Below, piece after piece: positions 1 to 12,149 of a stretch of 64,000 bases of DNA. The DNA comes from Pleurostoma richardsiae. Its lineage: Eukaryota > Ascomycota > Sordariomycetes > Calosphaeriales > Pleurostomataceae. Both the position numbers and the translations under genes were made by a program. Each line of letters opens with the position of its first letter. Position 1 is the first letter of the stretch. The stretch spans positions 682,001-746,000 of the forward strand of contig JANBVO010000004.1 of assembly GCA_030052745.1 (NCBI GenBank). Reading direction: 5' to 3'. A model generated the notes under the pieces. The model was not told where the DNA came from. It saw only the letters and a program-made list of their open reading frames with translations, and did no database searches.

Positions 1-925
1 GGCCTCCCAACAGCTCGGCTGTCTCGGCGGAGTTGGGCGGCGTCTGAGGCTCTTCGCCATTTCAGCAAATGCAGTGGGTTAGCAAAGAGATTGTTTTGAG
101 GGTGATGACCAAAAGGAGACATTAAAATCGTTTATCGAGGACATTTTACTTCTCTTTTCTGATATCGATGTTTTCCTTGTTTCTTTCCATTGACGGACTC
201 TACCGCCGACGCCAAGAGGAGCTGAGAGACAGCTAAGGCGGTCTCAGCGTCGAGGCAGCCTACGTGTGAAAGCCCGTCGTGGACGCAGTCCGATCTACTA
301 ACCGGTAGCTGATACCGAAGACTTCAGCCCCATGGCCATCAGCCGCAACTTAATGTCAGTGCCTGGCCTCTACAACGAATAGCATTGCCAAACACAGCCC
401 CTCGACACCTGCACTCCGCGAAATCGGTCCTCATCCTGTCGCCGTCTACTTCCGCGGAAGAGACTAGTCCCCACGTCGCCCGGCGGCGGACCATTGCAGG
501 TCGGGCGTTCTCTGCTTCCAAAAGCACGAGATGGATGCAGCTCCGCCTCGAACGTGGCGCTCGTTATTGTTCTGCCTGACGGTCATGTAACGACCCGGAT
601 GAACTGCCGAAGCGCTGGATTTCCGATCTTGGACGTGGGACTTCCTATTCCAGGTTTGAGGCAATGCTCTACTGTCGGGCTGCGGCTCTGTTCCAGAGCT
701 ATCCCGCCCTCGGTGTTCTCTGGCATCCCAGAGTGGTCGTGGTGGGGATATGCATCTGCGTGTGTGGGACGAAGGCAGGCTGGGAGCCGCAGCTGCAACT
801 CCCTAACCTCTTGTGCGTGTGGTGAGTTGTAAGAGATCTGCGTCTGCCTGAGGAGGCGGCGTGAGCGCGGGAGAGTATAAGGGTGCGACACCGAGCTGTG
901 CTGTAGTATCATCGAGACGGAGACA
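1..925. other. Leading intergenic region, no gene seen
   Basis: Only short overlapping open frames lie here and none resembles a known protein or has a coherent splice structure. The right end serves as promoter for the gene starting at 926 or 986; a TATA-like element lies at 876-882. Confidence 0.5.
876..882 (+). promoter_or_regulatory. TATA-like element before the beta-helical protein gene
   Basis: TATAAGG lies 50 bp before the first in-frame ATG (926) and 110 bp before the second (986). The spacing suits transcription starting near 905-930, which would favour the downstream ATG. This is inferred from sequence alone. Confidence 0.3.
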
Positions 926-1866
926 ATGTGGGACTTACACGCGCCCCCCTTAACGACGCCAATTGCGCACCAGAAGACCCTCTCGATGCCAAAAAGCAAG
1001 GGCAAGAGTAAGGGCAAGGAGAGGAAGCGGCGAGGCGCGGCCGGACCCGCCTCACCACGCCCAGATGACTTGCCGGAGATACCGGTTGAAGAGTTTGAGC
1101 ATATCATGACTTTTGACGACGGTGTCCAGTCGGTGTACGGGGCGTCAGCGTCGGCTACAGACCCCTGGGTTACTGCTGGCTTGCGGAGTCCGGGCAAGTC
1201 CGCTGCTGAGACGCAGCAGACTATCGAGTCGGACACATCCCTGGAACTGACCGGTCCCTTGGACGTTGATGGGTCGGTTAGATGCTTGGGTTCGGTTACT
1301 CTCACGGGTGATTTCGCAATAAGAGACAAGATTGAGGCGTATGAGCATATCAACATCAACGGCAGCTTAACTTGCGGGTATGTAGGCGGACCAACTCACC
1401 CATGGTTCAGGGGAAGAAGATGTGATCTTGTTCGAGTCTCTACAATCTACTAATGATCATCTAGCGACAAGGTCAAGTCTATGGGAAATGTCTCGATATA
1501 CGGTGACGTACTCTGCAGGTTCGTAATGGTTGGCAGGTCCTTAAGAAAACTTGCCGGCCACGAAAGTTGACATAACTTCCAGGAGCAACCTCAAGGCTTT
1601 CGGAAAGCTAGACGTAGTGGGCAACCTCGAGGTGGAAGGGACGCTGGAGATATGGGGTGCGATCACTATAAGAGGCTTCATGTAAGAATGCTCCTCACCC
1701 GCTAGAACACGTAGCACGGCACCTGACTGGTGAATGCAGTAAATGCAAGTCCCTAACGGCCTGGTCTTCTCTCACAACGGTCGGAGACGAGTCTGGCTAC
1801 GAGGTCGAAGAGGAAGAGAAGATCTGGGGTGCGAAGATCTTGAACAGGGATGAGCTGCAGCTCTAG
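926..1866 (+). CDS. Predicted beta-helical, bactofilin-like protein (4 exons)
   Basis: Exons 926-1377, 1465-1518, 1583-1681 and 1740-1866 join in frame to 243 residues; an in-frame ATG at 986 (MPKSKGKSK) would give 223. Introns have GTATGT, GTTCGT and GTAAGA donors, and the first has a CTAAT branch before CTAG. The N-terminus is a Lys/Arg-rich patch (about residues 21-36). From about residue 107 to 210 there is a glycine/hydrophobic pattern of about six residues per strand (GNLEVEGTLEIWGAITIRG), as in bactofilins and other polymer-forming beta-solenoids. The C-terminus is acidic. Cysteines 120, 150, 168 and 204 are spaced 30, 18 and 36 residues apart, all multiples of six. Function is unknown; similarity to bactofilins is by pattern, not by recognised homology. 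The clean in-frame splicing makes a real gene likely. Confidence 0.65.
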
Positions 1867-2580
1867 GGATTGCCGGGACCCTGGCCGCTCGTCTGATCAC
1901 TAGTCCGCGACGTCGACACCTGGCAGCTGTCATTGCTCGCGAATATTGAGAATATGAACAAGCTGGCGTGCATCCGAGACATGGACTCCTTGCCAAGGAA
2001 TTGAGTTGTCGGGCGGAGCCCTGATCTTTCGTGTGCTAGACACGGTCCCGTGGTGATGCCTTTGCTTATGTTTCTCCTTGAAGGAGCAAAGGAACGAAGG
2101 CCTTATGTAGAGCAATCACTGGATTTTTTCAAGTATTCGGGATCAGAATTAGCGTCACTTGACAGTTGACATCTACGTTTGTGTGCTTTCAGAGTTCTAC
2201 GACGGTTATCCGAGATACCTACACAAAGTTTGATACTCGAAGTAGGCCTGCAGGGGTGGTGCAACTAGGTGTTGCTTCTGTCCAGCCTTTTAATTTCACT
2301 GGGCCAACAGCTAGCTCGAAAAGGTTAACGGCAGCCTGGGGTAGTGGGCCCACATTAGCTGCAAGTCAGTTCCCTCCTCAGAGACGCGGCCGCCGCAAAC
2401 GCGCGTAACTTCACTTATCTCTCCCGCATTCACGTCGGTGACCGCGCCACCATTACCGTCTCAAGCGAACTCGCAGCATACGATATCTCCAAGAAATCAG
2501 AATCTGGGCGTTCTCAAACTACAAGAGACATGACGCCGACTGGAGAGCGGCGCTAATAATTCTGCGAAGTCGAAGAAAAG
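1867..2580. other. Intergenic region between the beta-helical gene and the ING-PHD gene
   Basis: No gene is recognised. The open frame at 2166-2408 has no family resemblance. The right part is presumably the promoter and leader of the ING-PHD gene, ending in a short purine-rich stretch before ATG 2581. Confidence 0.5.
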
Positions 2581-5127
2581 ATGGCGGACGTGGACGAGGC
2601 GGTCTCTCCCCGCCAAAAGACCATGGAGCAGGCCATCCAGTCCCTCGGCCCTATGAACAATGGTCTCGACTCGCTTGACATGCGCGCCGACCCTGATGCG
2701 CAAGCGACCGTCACAGACTTTCTCGATTTCACCGAGTATCTTCCTTCCGACATGATACGATCCCTCACTCTGATCGGCCAGCTCGACAAAAGCTACATCG
2801 ATGCCTCGTCCAAGCTGCACAACCTCACCACCGACTGGGGTCAGCTTCCGAATGTGCCACCCGAAGAACGTCGCCAGACCCCTGTTCAGCTGCGTGCCGA
2901 CATCTCCGAGAGCTTGAATTTCGCTGTCAGCTCGCGTATCTATTCGCATGCCGAGGCCACGCGCATGGCGGAGAACGTTAACCGTCACTACAACCGTCTC
3001 AGGACCATTCACGCGAAGCTAAAGACGATGCTGGAGACCTACCCCACGGAGGAAGAGCAGAGGAGTCCTGTCAGGTCTCCACAGGCTACGAGGAATACAA
3101 AGATCACACTGCGGGTTTCCGGCGGAGATCAGAAGGCGCGGCGATTGCGTGTACCGAGAATAACAGTTCCGGGTGAGGTGCTGGCTCCGTACGATCTGGA
3201 GTATGACGCATACAGTGACGATTCTGAGAGCAGCATCGAAGATGAGGATGAGGATGAGGAGCCGACCCGACGCACTCCCGGTCCGCGCAGCGGCACGCAG
3301 CAGCCGAAGATCAAGATGACGATAAAAAACCCAAAGACCCCGAAGCAGAGAGTGCACAAGTTTTCTGACACAATGGTTACGCCCGGCCAGCCTGCTCACA
3401 CACCCCTAGCATCCGCCAGCACCGTGTTGAAACAACTCAAGCCCCCCCCAGATGACGCCGTGCCAGGTAGCGAGGACGCCCCATGGATGCAACTTACAGC
3501 CTATGAGCTTGCGAGACTCCGAAAGCGCATGAAGAAGAACTCGGCGTGGGTTCCAAGCGAAACGATGATTGCTAGAGAGCTTAAGAATCTTGGTCGTGGT
3601 TGGGATGCCTTCAGCGCTGCGAAGCAGAAAGCTGAAGAGGAAGGCAAGCCCTTCGATTCCACTCTTCCTGTGCCTATCATCGATGCTGCTTCTGGAACCG
3701 CACACCCTCCTATGGGTGCCATCACTGTCGATGCCGCTATAGCCGAAGAAAACCGCATTAACCGCGGATCAGAACTGAACAAGGCTAAGAAGCTCAAGAG
3801 GGAGGCGCTAGCTAAGCTTGCCGCGGAGGAGGCCGAGGCGTCGGCGAGGAAGATGGCCGAAGCAGCGGCCATGTTTCTTCACGGCCAAACGCAGTCAGCC
3901 AACCATGCGGCGCCAGAGCAGACACCGAGCAAAACACCGAGCAAAACACGGCAGCGAAAGCGCAAGCGGGATTCTGTTCCTGAAGCCGAAGCCGAGAAAC
4001 CGGATAATGGGGAGAGCTCGGCAAGTTCCTCACAGCGTCCACCCCTGAAGAGGACGAAGACCGAAACCCCTGTGCCGGTGCCCGTGCCGCAGTTGACGCC
4101 GGCCCCGTCTTCAAACAGCTTGCAGGAACCACATGCGTCCACACGGCAGGTAACTCCGGGGGGTACTGTTGTGGTTCCTCAGTCCACCACGCCCGTGCCT
4201 GTCCCTATTCCGGGTGGCCAGGATCAGTCCAATATCGCTACTAAGACTTCAGTCTCTCCTACGAGCACGAACGGTGCCGCGCCTAGCACTGTCACTACTA
4301 CTGTTCCTGTCAAGCTGCCTGGGGAAACCCCCATCCCACCTCCGGTTGTCGCCCCGGTTCAGCCTTCTATGCGTGAGACAAGATCTCGCGATGCCAAAAA
4401 GGAGCAGATAAAAGAGAAGCCAGCTGCTCCCGTCATCAAACAATCTGCATCCAGGGCCGCAACTCCCGCGAGGACCACACCAGGACCCGATGCTTACCGG
4501 CGGCCCGGGTCTCGTGGTAAAGCTGCCACCCCAGCACCTGAGACCGGCCGACGTCCTGCGTCTAGAGGCAAGGCTGCAAGTCAGGAGCCGCTGCCGTCTT
4601 TGGCTGCGGACCGTCCTCGTCGCGCTAGCACCGCACGGAACACTCCGGCTCCAGAAGCGCGGCAGCCCAGCAAGCGCGTCAAGCGGCCCGCGCCGGGCGT
4701 CATCAGCAGGACAAACTCTGGCGGCAATAGTGCTGTCGGCAAGAGGAAGGCCGCGCCGAAGAAGAAGTCCCGTCAGAAGAGAGACAAGGGCCAGGCCGTT
4801 GAGACGGAGGTTGAGATCGAGGTCGATGACGAGGGCAATGTCGTTGATCCCGATGAACCGAAGTACTGCCTCTGTAACAGGGTCAGTTACGGCACCATGA
4901 TACAGTGCGACAACAACGATGTGAGTCTATTCCCCTATGTCGCTGTAGAGGGGGCATTAGCTGACAAGTGTGTCCTCCGAAAGTGCAAGCAGGAGTGGTT
5001 CCATCTCGAATGCGTCGGCCTCTCGGCCATTCCTGCCCGGACCACGAAGTGGTATTGCCCTGAGTGTCGGGTGTTGTTGAATATTGGCGAGAAGGGTGAA
5101 GTAAGTGCTAGGGGCGTCCGGGCTTAA
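2581..5127 (+). CDS. ING-family PHD-finger chromatin protein (Pho23/Yng2 type)
   Basis: Exons 2581-4920 and 4984-5127 give about 827 residues. Residues about 10-160 match the ING N-terminal helical domain ([29 protein letters not shown]). A long disordered, basic, proline-rich middle follows. The C-terminus is a PHD finger with C763, C765, C776, C781, H787, C790, C805 and C808. The 63-nt intron 4921-4983 (GTGAGT...AAAG) interrupts the finger after the second zinc knuckle; it is a multiple of three with no stop, so the frame stays open through it, but removing it restores canonical spacing. ING proteins read H3K4me3 and serve histone acetyltransferase (NuA4) or deacetylase (Rpd3L) complexes; the sequence does not tell me which. 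The last residues (after 5100) could be altered by a GTAAGT at 5101, but the implied 37-nt intron would be unusually short. Confidence 0.9.
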   Translation: MADVDEAVSPRQKTMEQAIQSLGPMNNGLDSLDMRADPDAQATVTDFLDFTEYLPSDMIRSLTLIGQLDKSYIDASSKLHNLTTDWGQLPNVPPEERRQTPVQLRADISESLNFAVSSRIYSHAEATRMAENVNRHYNRLRTIHAKLKTMLETYPTEEEQRSPVRSPQATRNTKITLRVSGGDQKARRLRVPRITVPGEVLAPYDLEYDAYSDDSESSIEDEDEDEEPTRRTPGPRSGTQQPKIKMTIKNPKTPKQRVHKFSDTMVTPGQPAHTPLASASTVLKQLKPPPDDAVPGSEDAPWMQLTAYELARLRKRMKKNSAWVPSETMIARELKNLGRGWDAFSAAKQKAEEEGKPFDSTLPVPIIDAASGTAHPPMGAITVDAAIAEENRINRGSELNKAKKLKREALAKLAAEEAEASARKMAEAAAMFLHGQTQSANHAAPEQTPSKTPSKTRQRKRKRDSVPEAEAEKPDNGESSASSSQRPPLKRTKTETPVPVPVPQLTPAPSSNSLQEPHASTRQVTPGGTVVVPQSTTPVPVPIPGGQDQSNIATKTSVSPTSTNGAAPSTVTTTVPVKLPGETPIPPPVVAPVQPSMRETRSRDAKKEQIKEKPAAPVIKQSASRAATPARTTPGPDAYRRPGSRGKAATPAPETGRRPASRGKAASQEPLPSLAADRPRRASTARNTPAPEARQPSKRVKRPAPGVISRTNSGGNSAVGKRKAAPKKKSRQKRDKGQAVETEVEIEVDDEGNVVDPDEPKYCLCNRVSYGTMIQCDNNDVSLFPYVAVEGALADKCVLRKCKQEWFHLECVGLSAIPARTTKWYCPECRVLLNIGEKGEVSARGVRA

Positions 5128-5533
5128 TCAAGTGCAGACGGGCTCGCATCCTGGCTGTGGTATGTATTGAAGTGCGCTGTATGGGTGGAATGTCGGATTA
5201 GACGTGTCGGATTAGGCGACGAAGCTTTTTTCTTGGTGGTTGCGAGCTTGGTCTTCACATTTATTACAATACCGCGAGGGCGCTCTGTGATGAATAAGAC
5301 AACGAGATGCGATACGACATTTGATACTTTGCGTAGCTTGGCTCGTTGCAGACTTTCAGTCTTCGGTGACAGTGAATATCCGAATATCCGCAACCCAGGT
5401 ATGAACTGGTTGCTCAACTTAGACAACTGGATACTTGCGCAAAACATCATACCCAAGCCATCGTCTCCGCTACCGTAGCCACGATCACTGTCCAACTCGA
5501 ATAATTCATTTGGAAGCCTCCTCGCACCTGGCA
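5128..5533. other. Short intergenic region
   Basis: It holds the 3' end of the ING-PHD transcript and the promoter of the small NTF2-like gene. No separate gene is seen. Confidence 0.5.
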
Positions 5534-6305
5534 ATGTCTCCGACTTCAATAGCCATGGACTACACTCCGGCATATCCTTCAGACGTCGAGGTTGCTAGCA
5601 GCGTCAAAGAATTCATCAGCAGCTTCTACAGCGTCTCTGACACCCCGGGCAAAGACGAAGAATGGCTCAGCTACTATGTGGACGACGCGATTGTCGTCAT
5701 GGGGAAGGACACCGCCACGGGCAGGGATGGTGAGCAATCCCCCTCAACTGTGTCACTTCACCGTGCCTCGCGGCTCGGGTATCGGCCTCCGCGCCTCTCA
5801 CGGACCCTGACATGAGACGGGGCGTTCCGAAGGGGCCGGACAGCCCCCCGCTGGGATTACCCGTGTCTATGCACCGGCCGGCGGCTACTAGAGAGTCCAC
5901 TTATGCACGCAGACACACCGCCTTGGAATTATTCCGAGGCGGTTGCTCTCTGTTCTACCTATTCCACCTTCCCCGCCTACCTGCGATCGCGGACTGGCTA
6001 ACGCGGGGCATTGTGCCGTACGATGACCAGAACTCCTGCAGCTGCGCCGCCGCATGTGGGAGAAGGTCCAGTCCAGGAGGCACACAGTCTACAAGGTGCT
6101 CCGCGGGTCGTTTCCTGCGGCTGGAGGGGCCGAGACACCGACGACGGAGCTGGCGCTGTTCGGGACGGTGGAGTATAGGCTGAGAGAGAACGGGGGCCGG
6201 GAGAAGAGCACGGTGGACTGGGCTGGACACGCGCGACTGCGCAGTGACGAGGCGGCGGGAGGGGCATGGAGGTTTGAGTACTACCGGGTGTACATGCAGA
6301 GATGA
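5534..6305 (+). CDS. Small NTF2/SnoaL-like protein
   Basis: Exons 5534-5729 and 6031-6305 join across a GTGAGC...CCAG intron of 301 nt, with branch GCTAAC, to give a 157-residue protein. The splice restores a continuous sequence around GRDELLQLRRRMW. The pattern of an N-terminal helix (SSVKEFISSFYSVSDT), WLSYYVDDAIVVMG, then a RHTVYKV strand and a C-terminal strand-rich part (FGTVEYRL, WRFEYYRVYMQ) is that of the SnoaL-like/NTF2-like cone fold seen in many small fungal proteins. No catalytic residue can be assigned, so the biochemical role is unknown. The start at 5534 is the first good ATG; MDYTPAY, seven codons later, is an alternative. The intron is long for this window, so an unrecognised internal exon is possible. 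Confidence 0.7.
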
Positions 6306-7943
6306 AGCTCCTGCGAGCTGGAGGCCGAAGTTAAAAGAAGGGAGAGTTCAAGGGTCTTCTATCAGCTGACCCCGCCACCTGGCGAGGAGACGGAGTGAGT
6401 TCAGAAGAGGGACAGGCAATGAACGGCCGATGATTCAGCCGGCAACCTGTATTATGTAGTGGGTACGCCGTTCTGCGGTACGGTGGCATAATTGGGAGTG
6501 CCCCCGGTGCCGTACATGTTGGCCGAATGACCCGTGTTCCAAGTCAGCGACGCCGTTGACTTGGTGCCTGGGGGGTCAGCGGTAGAATGAGGTCAGCTCC
6601 GACTCTCCGCCACAGCGTGACCCTGCATGGAGAGAGAGAGCAAGACGGACGGCGGCAACTGATGACGATATCCGGGGTGTCACGGCCTGGGAGTAGCTGG
6701 TGCGTGCCTTGGCACATGGCAGGCGAGCGCATCGTCACCACTCCGCGCCTCCTGACTTCCACGAGGCGCCTTCAATGGTCCCAATCAGCTGGGCTGAGTT
6801 ATCGCGTATCGCGCTGGTAGGTGCCTTACCTTACCTCGCATAGGTACCTAGGTACCTAGTTACGTACCTACAGTACCTTAACCACCTGGTATGTAATGTA
6901 CCTGAGCGATGAACGCCGTGCTCGCCCTGCTCTGTTGTTCTTTCTATGGCTTTCCACCTCATTATTGCCTTAGTGTCAGGTCTCCGCCGTGATCAAGTCA
7001 AAGAAAGACACGAGTAAGGCACGACTGATATCTTATCTTTCGGTGAACTGACCTTACATAGAATAGGTGCGGAGGTACTCCATCGTCCATTCCAGTCGAC
7101 CGCTTCACGTTGACCTCCGCCGGTTGTAAATGGCCGACCGCCTCCTCGGAAGCTTTGTTGTTATCCTCTCCAACGAGCGTCCTACACTAGACACGCCTAA
7201 CCTACAACCTACCTAGCCCGGACCTTAGTGAGCGCTGCCGATCCCCTAATGCTACCTTGCCGGATGGCTAATGGCTTAATGCAGCGACCCCTCTCCCAGC
7301 ATTAAACCCCTCCCTCCTGCTGCTGGCCGCAACCCAGGAACCCTCCATACGTGACGCCCCGCCTCGGTGCTGCATCAGCCTTTGCGTCTATCGAGGTCCC
7401 CTCCAGCCGACTCGACCTCCCCCGCGTTCCTCTGCCCGTCCTGTCATCGCCGTGCTGTCTAAACATCCAGCAATACTCGGTGACGACTCCGTCTCTGAGT
7501 GCTGCGCCAGCTTCTGTCTTTCTTCTTCCCTCATCCTGCGTGACAGTTCAATACTCCCAGCATTTCTCTGTTTACCTTTCCTACCTTTAGACGACTTCCC
7601 TTATCCTAATTTGTCAGAGATCCGTCCTGTGACGCGGTCCTCAGCTGGCTGTGCCGAAATCCACTCCTTTGTTTCCATTCCGACCTACTGGCGACACCGG
7701 CCTTGCCGACCGCGCTACTTCGCGTCCTCAAAGCTGTGTGCTATCTCTATCGGCCGCTATACCGACTCTTTCCGACAACACCTCGTTCCCATCAATATCG
7801 GATCCCTACGTGCTCTCCTCAGCTCGCGGGCGGCGTTCTCCACTCAGCATCTACATCGAACTAGAACCAGCGGTCGAGCGCCCGCAAGAGCCTCGACCCT
7901 ACAGTGAGCAGGCAACTGCTCCAGTCTAGGGAAAGCCATTTGA
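6306..7943. other. Intergenic region and pyrimidine-rich leader of the BCAS3-like gene
   Basis: There is no convincing gene. A palindromic TACCTAGGTA cluster lies at 6816-6901. From about 7290 to 7660 the plus strand is strongly C/T-rich, typical of promoter and leader sequence of filamentous ascomycete genes. The open frames at 7351-7929 share no family signal and are compositional. Confidence 0.5.
6816..6901. repeat. TACCTAGGTA palindrome cluster
   Basis: Overlapping GTACC/TAGG units; bases 6841-6858 form an 18-bp perfect palindrome containing TACCTAGGTA. Similar clusters occur at 42611-42652, 47882-47905 and 53910-53930. Confidence 0.7.
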
Positions 7944-10900
7944 ATGCCCGGTTCGTCTCTCCCATCGCGTCGTCCTGCGCGTCACAACTTGTCATGGCCG
8001 AACTTGACACGGGAGCGAAGCTGACAAGTTTCACTGTATAGGCGCAAAGAAGGACAAGAGGAATGGCAAAGATAGCGGAGGAGTTGTCGCAGCGGTGACA
8101 AAGCATGCTGCGGGCAGGTTTGTGTACGTGACCTAGCAACCCCGACATGGCTTCTTTCATCTTCAGCTCTTAATCAGAAACTCTTGTTCTTGCGGCTAAC
8201 TGTGTTTTGTAACAGCAATGGCAATGGCAATGGAAACGGCAACGGCAACGGCGGTGCGAATAAGGCCCTCATCGCCTCCGAAACGCCGTCTCCTTCCGTG
8301 CAGTCTCCGGACTTCAAACCCACCAGCCCGCCTACCAATGGCGGCCTGACGGCATCTCCGCTGCTGGATGCTGTCTCAACTGCCTCCTTTGCGACAAGCA
8401 CAACTCCAAGTACAAATGAATGGGTGAGGGGCATCCCGGGCCTAGCGAGCTCGCCTGGAAACCTGATAAGTCTCTCGGGCGAGTCACCACCTACGCAGCC
8501 TTCCTCGTATGAAGACCCGCGGGGTCTACCCTACGGATGGTCTTCGCCGCGACCGTACTCAACTGCCCACCCCGCATCTGTCTCCCCCCCGAATCCTGCC
8601 CCCATACGGCGGCCTCTGAGCTTCCAAATGGACCCCCATTACCAGGTCTCCGAGAACAATGTGCCTACTCCGGCTCCCTCCATCCGGCGGAGCTCTGTGC
8701 ACTCTCATACCCATTCTGCTTATGCTCGTGTGAGCCCCAACCCACCGCTTCCTCACCAACCTCAGCCTCACTTCTACGGTACCCCCGACATTGATTTCGA
8801 TTTACAACCGTGCACTGGTATGAAGGCTGGAGAAAACGGGTATGTCTTCGCTTTTGATACTCTCCCGACTCCAAGCTGGGAATCTACACCCAGCAGAGGC
8901 AACGTTGTGCTTGCTGGATACGAGGGAGGCCTGGAGGTGCATTCAGTCAGTAAGAGAGGCACGGAGCACCTCGCCAGTCTGAAAGGGCTGCGCGGTGGTG
9001 TTTACCAAGCGAAGGTCCTACCTTGGACTTCAGCTGGAGCGGCAGCGGAGCTCTTCCCGCTTGTTGCGGTTGTCGTCCACGGCCCAGTCCTGCCGCCGCG
9101 CACTCCCGAGATCAACATCGAAGGGGAGTACGTGGGCAGAACTGGCGATGCGCCAGGCTCCCCCGCCGACCTTGACTCTGCTCAACGAGAGGCCGCTATA
9201 GGAGCCAAGAGCGCAACGCCAGTCGAGTTTTACCAGACATCTGTGGAGGTCTACTCCTTAAAAGACAACAAGTGCATTGCGGTCTTGCTAGAGGCGCCTC
9301 GAACCCCCCTGACGACGCCCATAACGAGCCCCGTGTTCAAAGCCCCACCTCCTAGCGGTGCGTTCCGCATCCTTGCCGATGGAGGTAACATCGTGGTATC
9401 GTCAGGGTTGACAGGTGAATGCTGGGTCTACCAGCAAGTGCCTCTTCTCGAATCAGGTGTGCAGTTCAGATGCGTCGGAAAATTGTGGACGGCTCTTCAA
9501 CAACCTCTAAGACGGGATACTCCCCAGGAGATTGAGCGCTCCCGCATTCCCGTGCCGCCGCGGCCGGCTGCCCGAGGTCCTATTGTTGCGTTGAACGGGA
9601 GGTGGATCGCCTATTGTCCGGCGATCCCGTCGTCTCAAATATCGCTTCGAGCTTCGATCCCGGTACCGGCGCAGGGCAAAGCGCCGGGCGCCGTTTCTCT
9701 CACTCCTCCACAGTTGCCGTCGGTCAACGCGGACTTGGACCTCCCAGGTTCCGAGAGCGTCGTAAACAAGCTTATGCGAGACGCCACGCAGGAGATTATA
9801 TCTGGCGCAAAATGGGTCGGACAACAAGGCTGGCAAGCACTCAACAACTATTGGAAGGGTCCTCCTAATCCACCACAGCCTTCACGGTCTCCTCCTACTC
9901 TGGGTCCTCAACAATGGACTGCTGGCTATCCTGCTCGTGCCGAGCAATCTCAGTTTCCTCCGACCCACGGGGCTATGAGTCCGGCGATCTCGAAAGAGCC
10001 CGGACTTGTCTCTGTTGTGGATGTTGAGTCTTTATCTATCTCAGCATCTGTCCACCCAACGGCAACTTTTGCAGCACCGCTCGGCTGCAGCTTTCTTGCG
10101 TTCTCCCCCACTGGATTGTCTCTCTTCATTGCGAGCAGCAAGGGTGATGTCCAAACGGTCTGGGATCTCATGCGTATTCAGTATACCAAAGCCTCTCCTT
10201 TGCAGCCGTCCGCACTGATCCCTTCACCTACCGGACCACGCGTCAGACAGATTGCGCAGTTCTCTCGGATGACGGTCGCTCGGGTAGTAGATATCGCCTG
10301 GACGAAGCCAAATGGGGAGCGGGCCGCGATGGTCACGGAGAGAGGCACGGTCCATCTCTTGGAGCTACCCTCCTCTGCGTTTACTTGGCCCCCGCCTCGT
10401 AGAAGAGTGCGGCCCAGTGACACGACAGCGAGTGCCCCAGAGGGCGCTAATACAGCCGTCTCATTTGCCTCGAGCGCTTTGAGCAGTGCATTCGACGTGG
10501 CTCGGCCCCTCATCAATCGACCTCGTCGGAGCAGCTCAAACGTTGTCGCGCAGACCACAGGTTCCCGATTCGTCGACCACGCAAGCCACGGAGGCCGCGT
10601 GATAGCTGCCGGTATCAGTCATTCTCTTGGGAAAACAGGAAACGCAATTAACCAACTACGACACACCGGGGAGAATAGGGTATCGCTTCCTCCAAGCTCC
10701 CTCCCCCCCGGCCTGTCTTGTGTTATATGGTTGGCAGGACGGACACACAGCTCTCTGTTTGTCCTTGGAGATGGCCTCGTGCGCACATTCCCTCCGAAAC
10801 CTCGACACTCATCGTCGACCCCTGAGCGACATAGGGCTCCCCATCGTCTGGGCCGTTACAAGGACTTCAAGCTCCCGAACCTGCCCGATGATGCCATTGC

Positions 10901-11531
10901 CCCTTCTGTCAAGCGGCTGATTGACCCGGACGAGTACCTTGATCTGATGGACAAGGAGCAAGATTCTGGGAATCATACAATGGTGCTAGATGCTCGGCCC
11001 AGACCACCACGCTATGATGCCACTGCGGAGTCCTCGATCCCGCAGGCTGAAATCGAATCATCAGCTCCGTATCAACCCTTCCACACGGACAGACGAGTGG
11101 CATTGTATGAGTATAACTCTGAAAATGCGCAAACGGTCGCTGCACAGCTACCGCCAGTCTCTACTCCACTTTCGGATACGCACTTAGACGACCGACCCGC
11201 CACTTCTCCCCCTCGACGGCGTCGCCTGAAGCCTGAAGCTCCTTCAGACCCTGGAGTCTGGGCATTTGGACAGCCAATTGAAGCAACGAGGCTCGACCTT
11301 GGACACCACCAGATCACTGAGGAAGAGTCGCTTCACATGTCCACCGACGACTCCCGTGCTCTGCCGCCGTCTGCGATGGAGCGTGTTCTTCAGCATGTTG
11401 GGGACAATGACGAACAGATTGTGGTCACTACACGGCGGCGTAGGGGTGGAGGACGTTCAGCGGATGCTGAAGACGACGGGTTCTTTGAGGATGACTGCGA
11501 AGTCCTCGACTTTGCTGACCAGAGGGTTTGA
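7944..11531 (+). CDS. BCAS3-like WD40/beta-propeller protein
   Basis: Exons 7944-7950, 8042-8117 and 8216-11531 give 1132 residues beginning MPGAKKDKRNGKD. The first coding exon is seven bases (ATG CCC G). Introns are GTTCGT...TATAG and GTTTGT...AACAG, and both splices restore the frame. An Asn-Gly repeat (AAYGGC units) opens the third exon, then a disordered Ser/Pro-rich part. From about residue 220 there is a propeller-like region (GYVFAFDTLPTPSW, NVVLAGYEGGLEVHSV) with the BCAS3-type blades (GLVSVVDVESLSIS, FLAFSPTGLSLFIASSKGD). The C-terminus is disordered and acidic. Animal BCAS3 binds phosphoinositides with PHAF1 at forming autophagosomes; a related role here is inference. It is convergent with DPM2. 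Confidence 0.85.
8217..8252 (+). repeat. AAYGGC hexanucleotide repeat encoding (Asn-Gly)n
   Basis: About six imperfect copies of AATGGC/AACGGC at the start of exon 3 of the BCAS3-like gene encode Asn-Gly dipeptides. It is a likely length-variable microsatellite, right next to the splice acceptor. Confidence 0.7.
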
Positions 11532-12149
11532 CGGATGGGAGCTGGGGGTTCAGAGTCGGGATTGATTATTTATGGACGAGGATCCGTGCCGGGAGTCTTG
11601 TTGCAGAGTTGCCTAGCATGTTTGAACTTTCCGCTGCTTGGAGAGATGTGTTGTCTTGCAACATAGGCTTGCGGTGATGGATGGATCTTTGTTCTTATGG
11701 ATGCTCTCCCGTTCTGCACCGGACTTGGTGATTAGTTGGCTGCGTATGTTCTAGGGCGCAAGGGCACGCGGGCACCACTCCTCAGCTTAACAATCGAGAT
11801 AAACTCCCTCAGCAGTTTCATCAGTCCATACACTCCTTGTGATGATTCTCGTGTTTTTAATCCCTAGAGCTCATATGGACATCTTCAGTAAGAGGGTTAT
11901 TCCCGTACAGCTGGTGAGCAGCACTCCAAATATCCACCGTAGAGCCAGCCATGCCCAAATTCCATGCAAAGTCCCTAAGTCAGGTGCAGCACTTCTCAGG
12001 CCGAGGGCAGTGCATCTACACACATCAAGGCTCCTGTTCCTGCAAATACCATGCTCTGATCCGCTGGGCGCTCCCTCAAGTCTTCGAGTCAGCTCTCCCT
12101 CCCAGCCACGAACCCCTCAACAATCTAATCCCCGGCAAATTTGAATGGA
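11532..12149. other. Convergent 3' region between BCAS3-like gene and DPM2
   Basis: It holds the 3' untranslated parts of two convergent genes. No additional gene is seen. Confidence 0.5.

Noticed and set aside
7351-7929. Overlapping frames of 79-151 codons upstream of the BCAS3-like gene
   Set aside because: Pyrimidine-rich promoter sequence stays open in several frames; none splices into the gene or has a motif.
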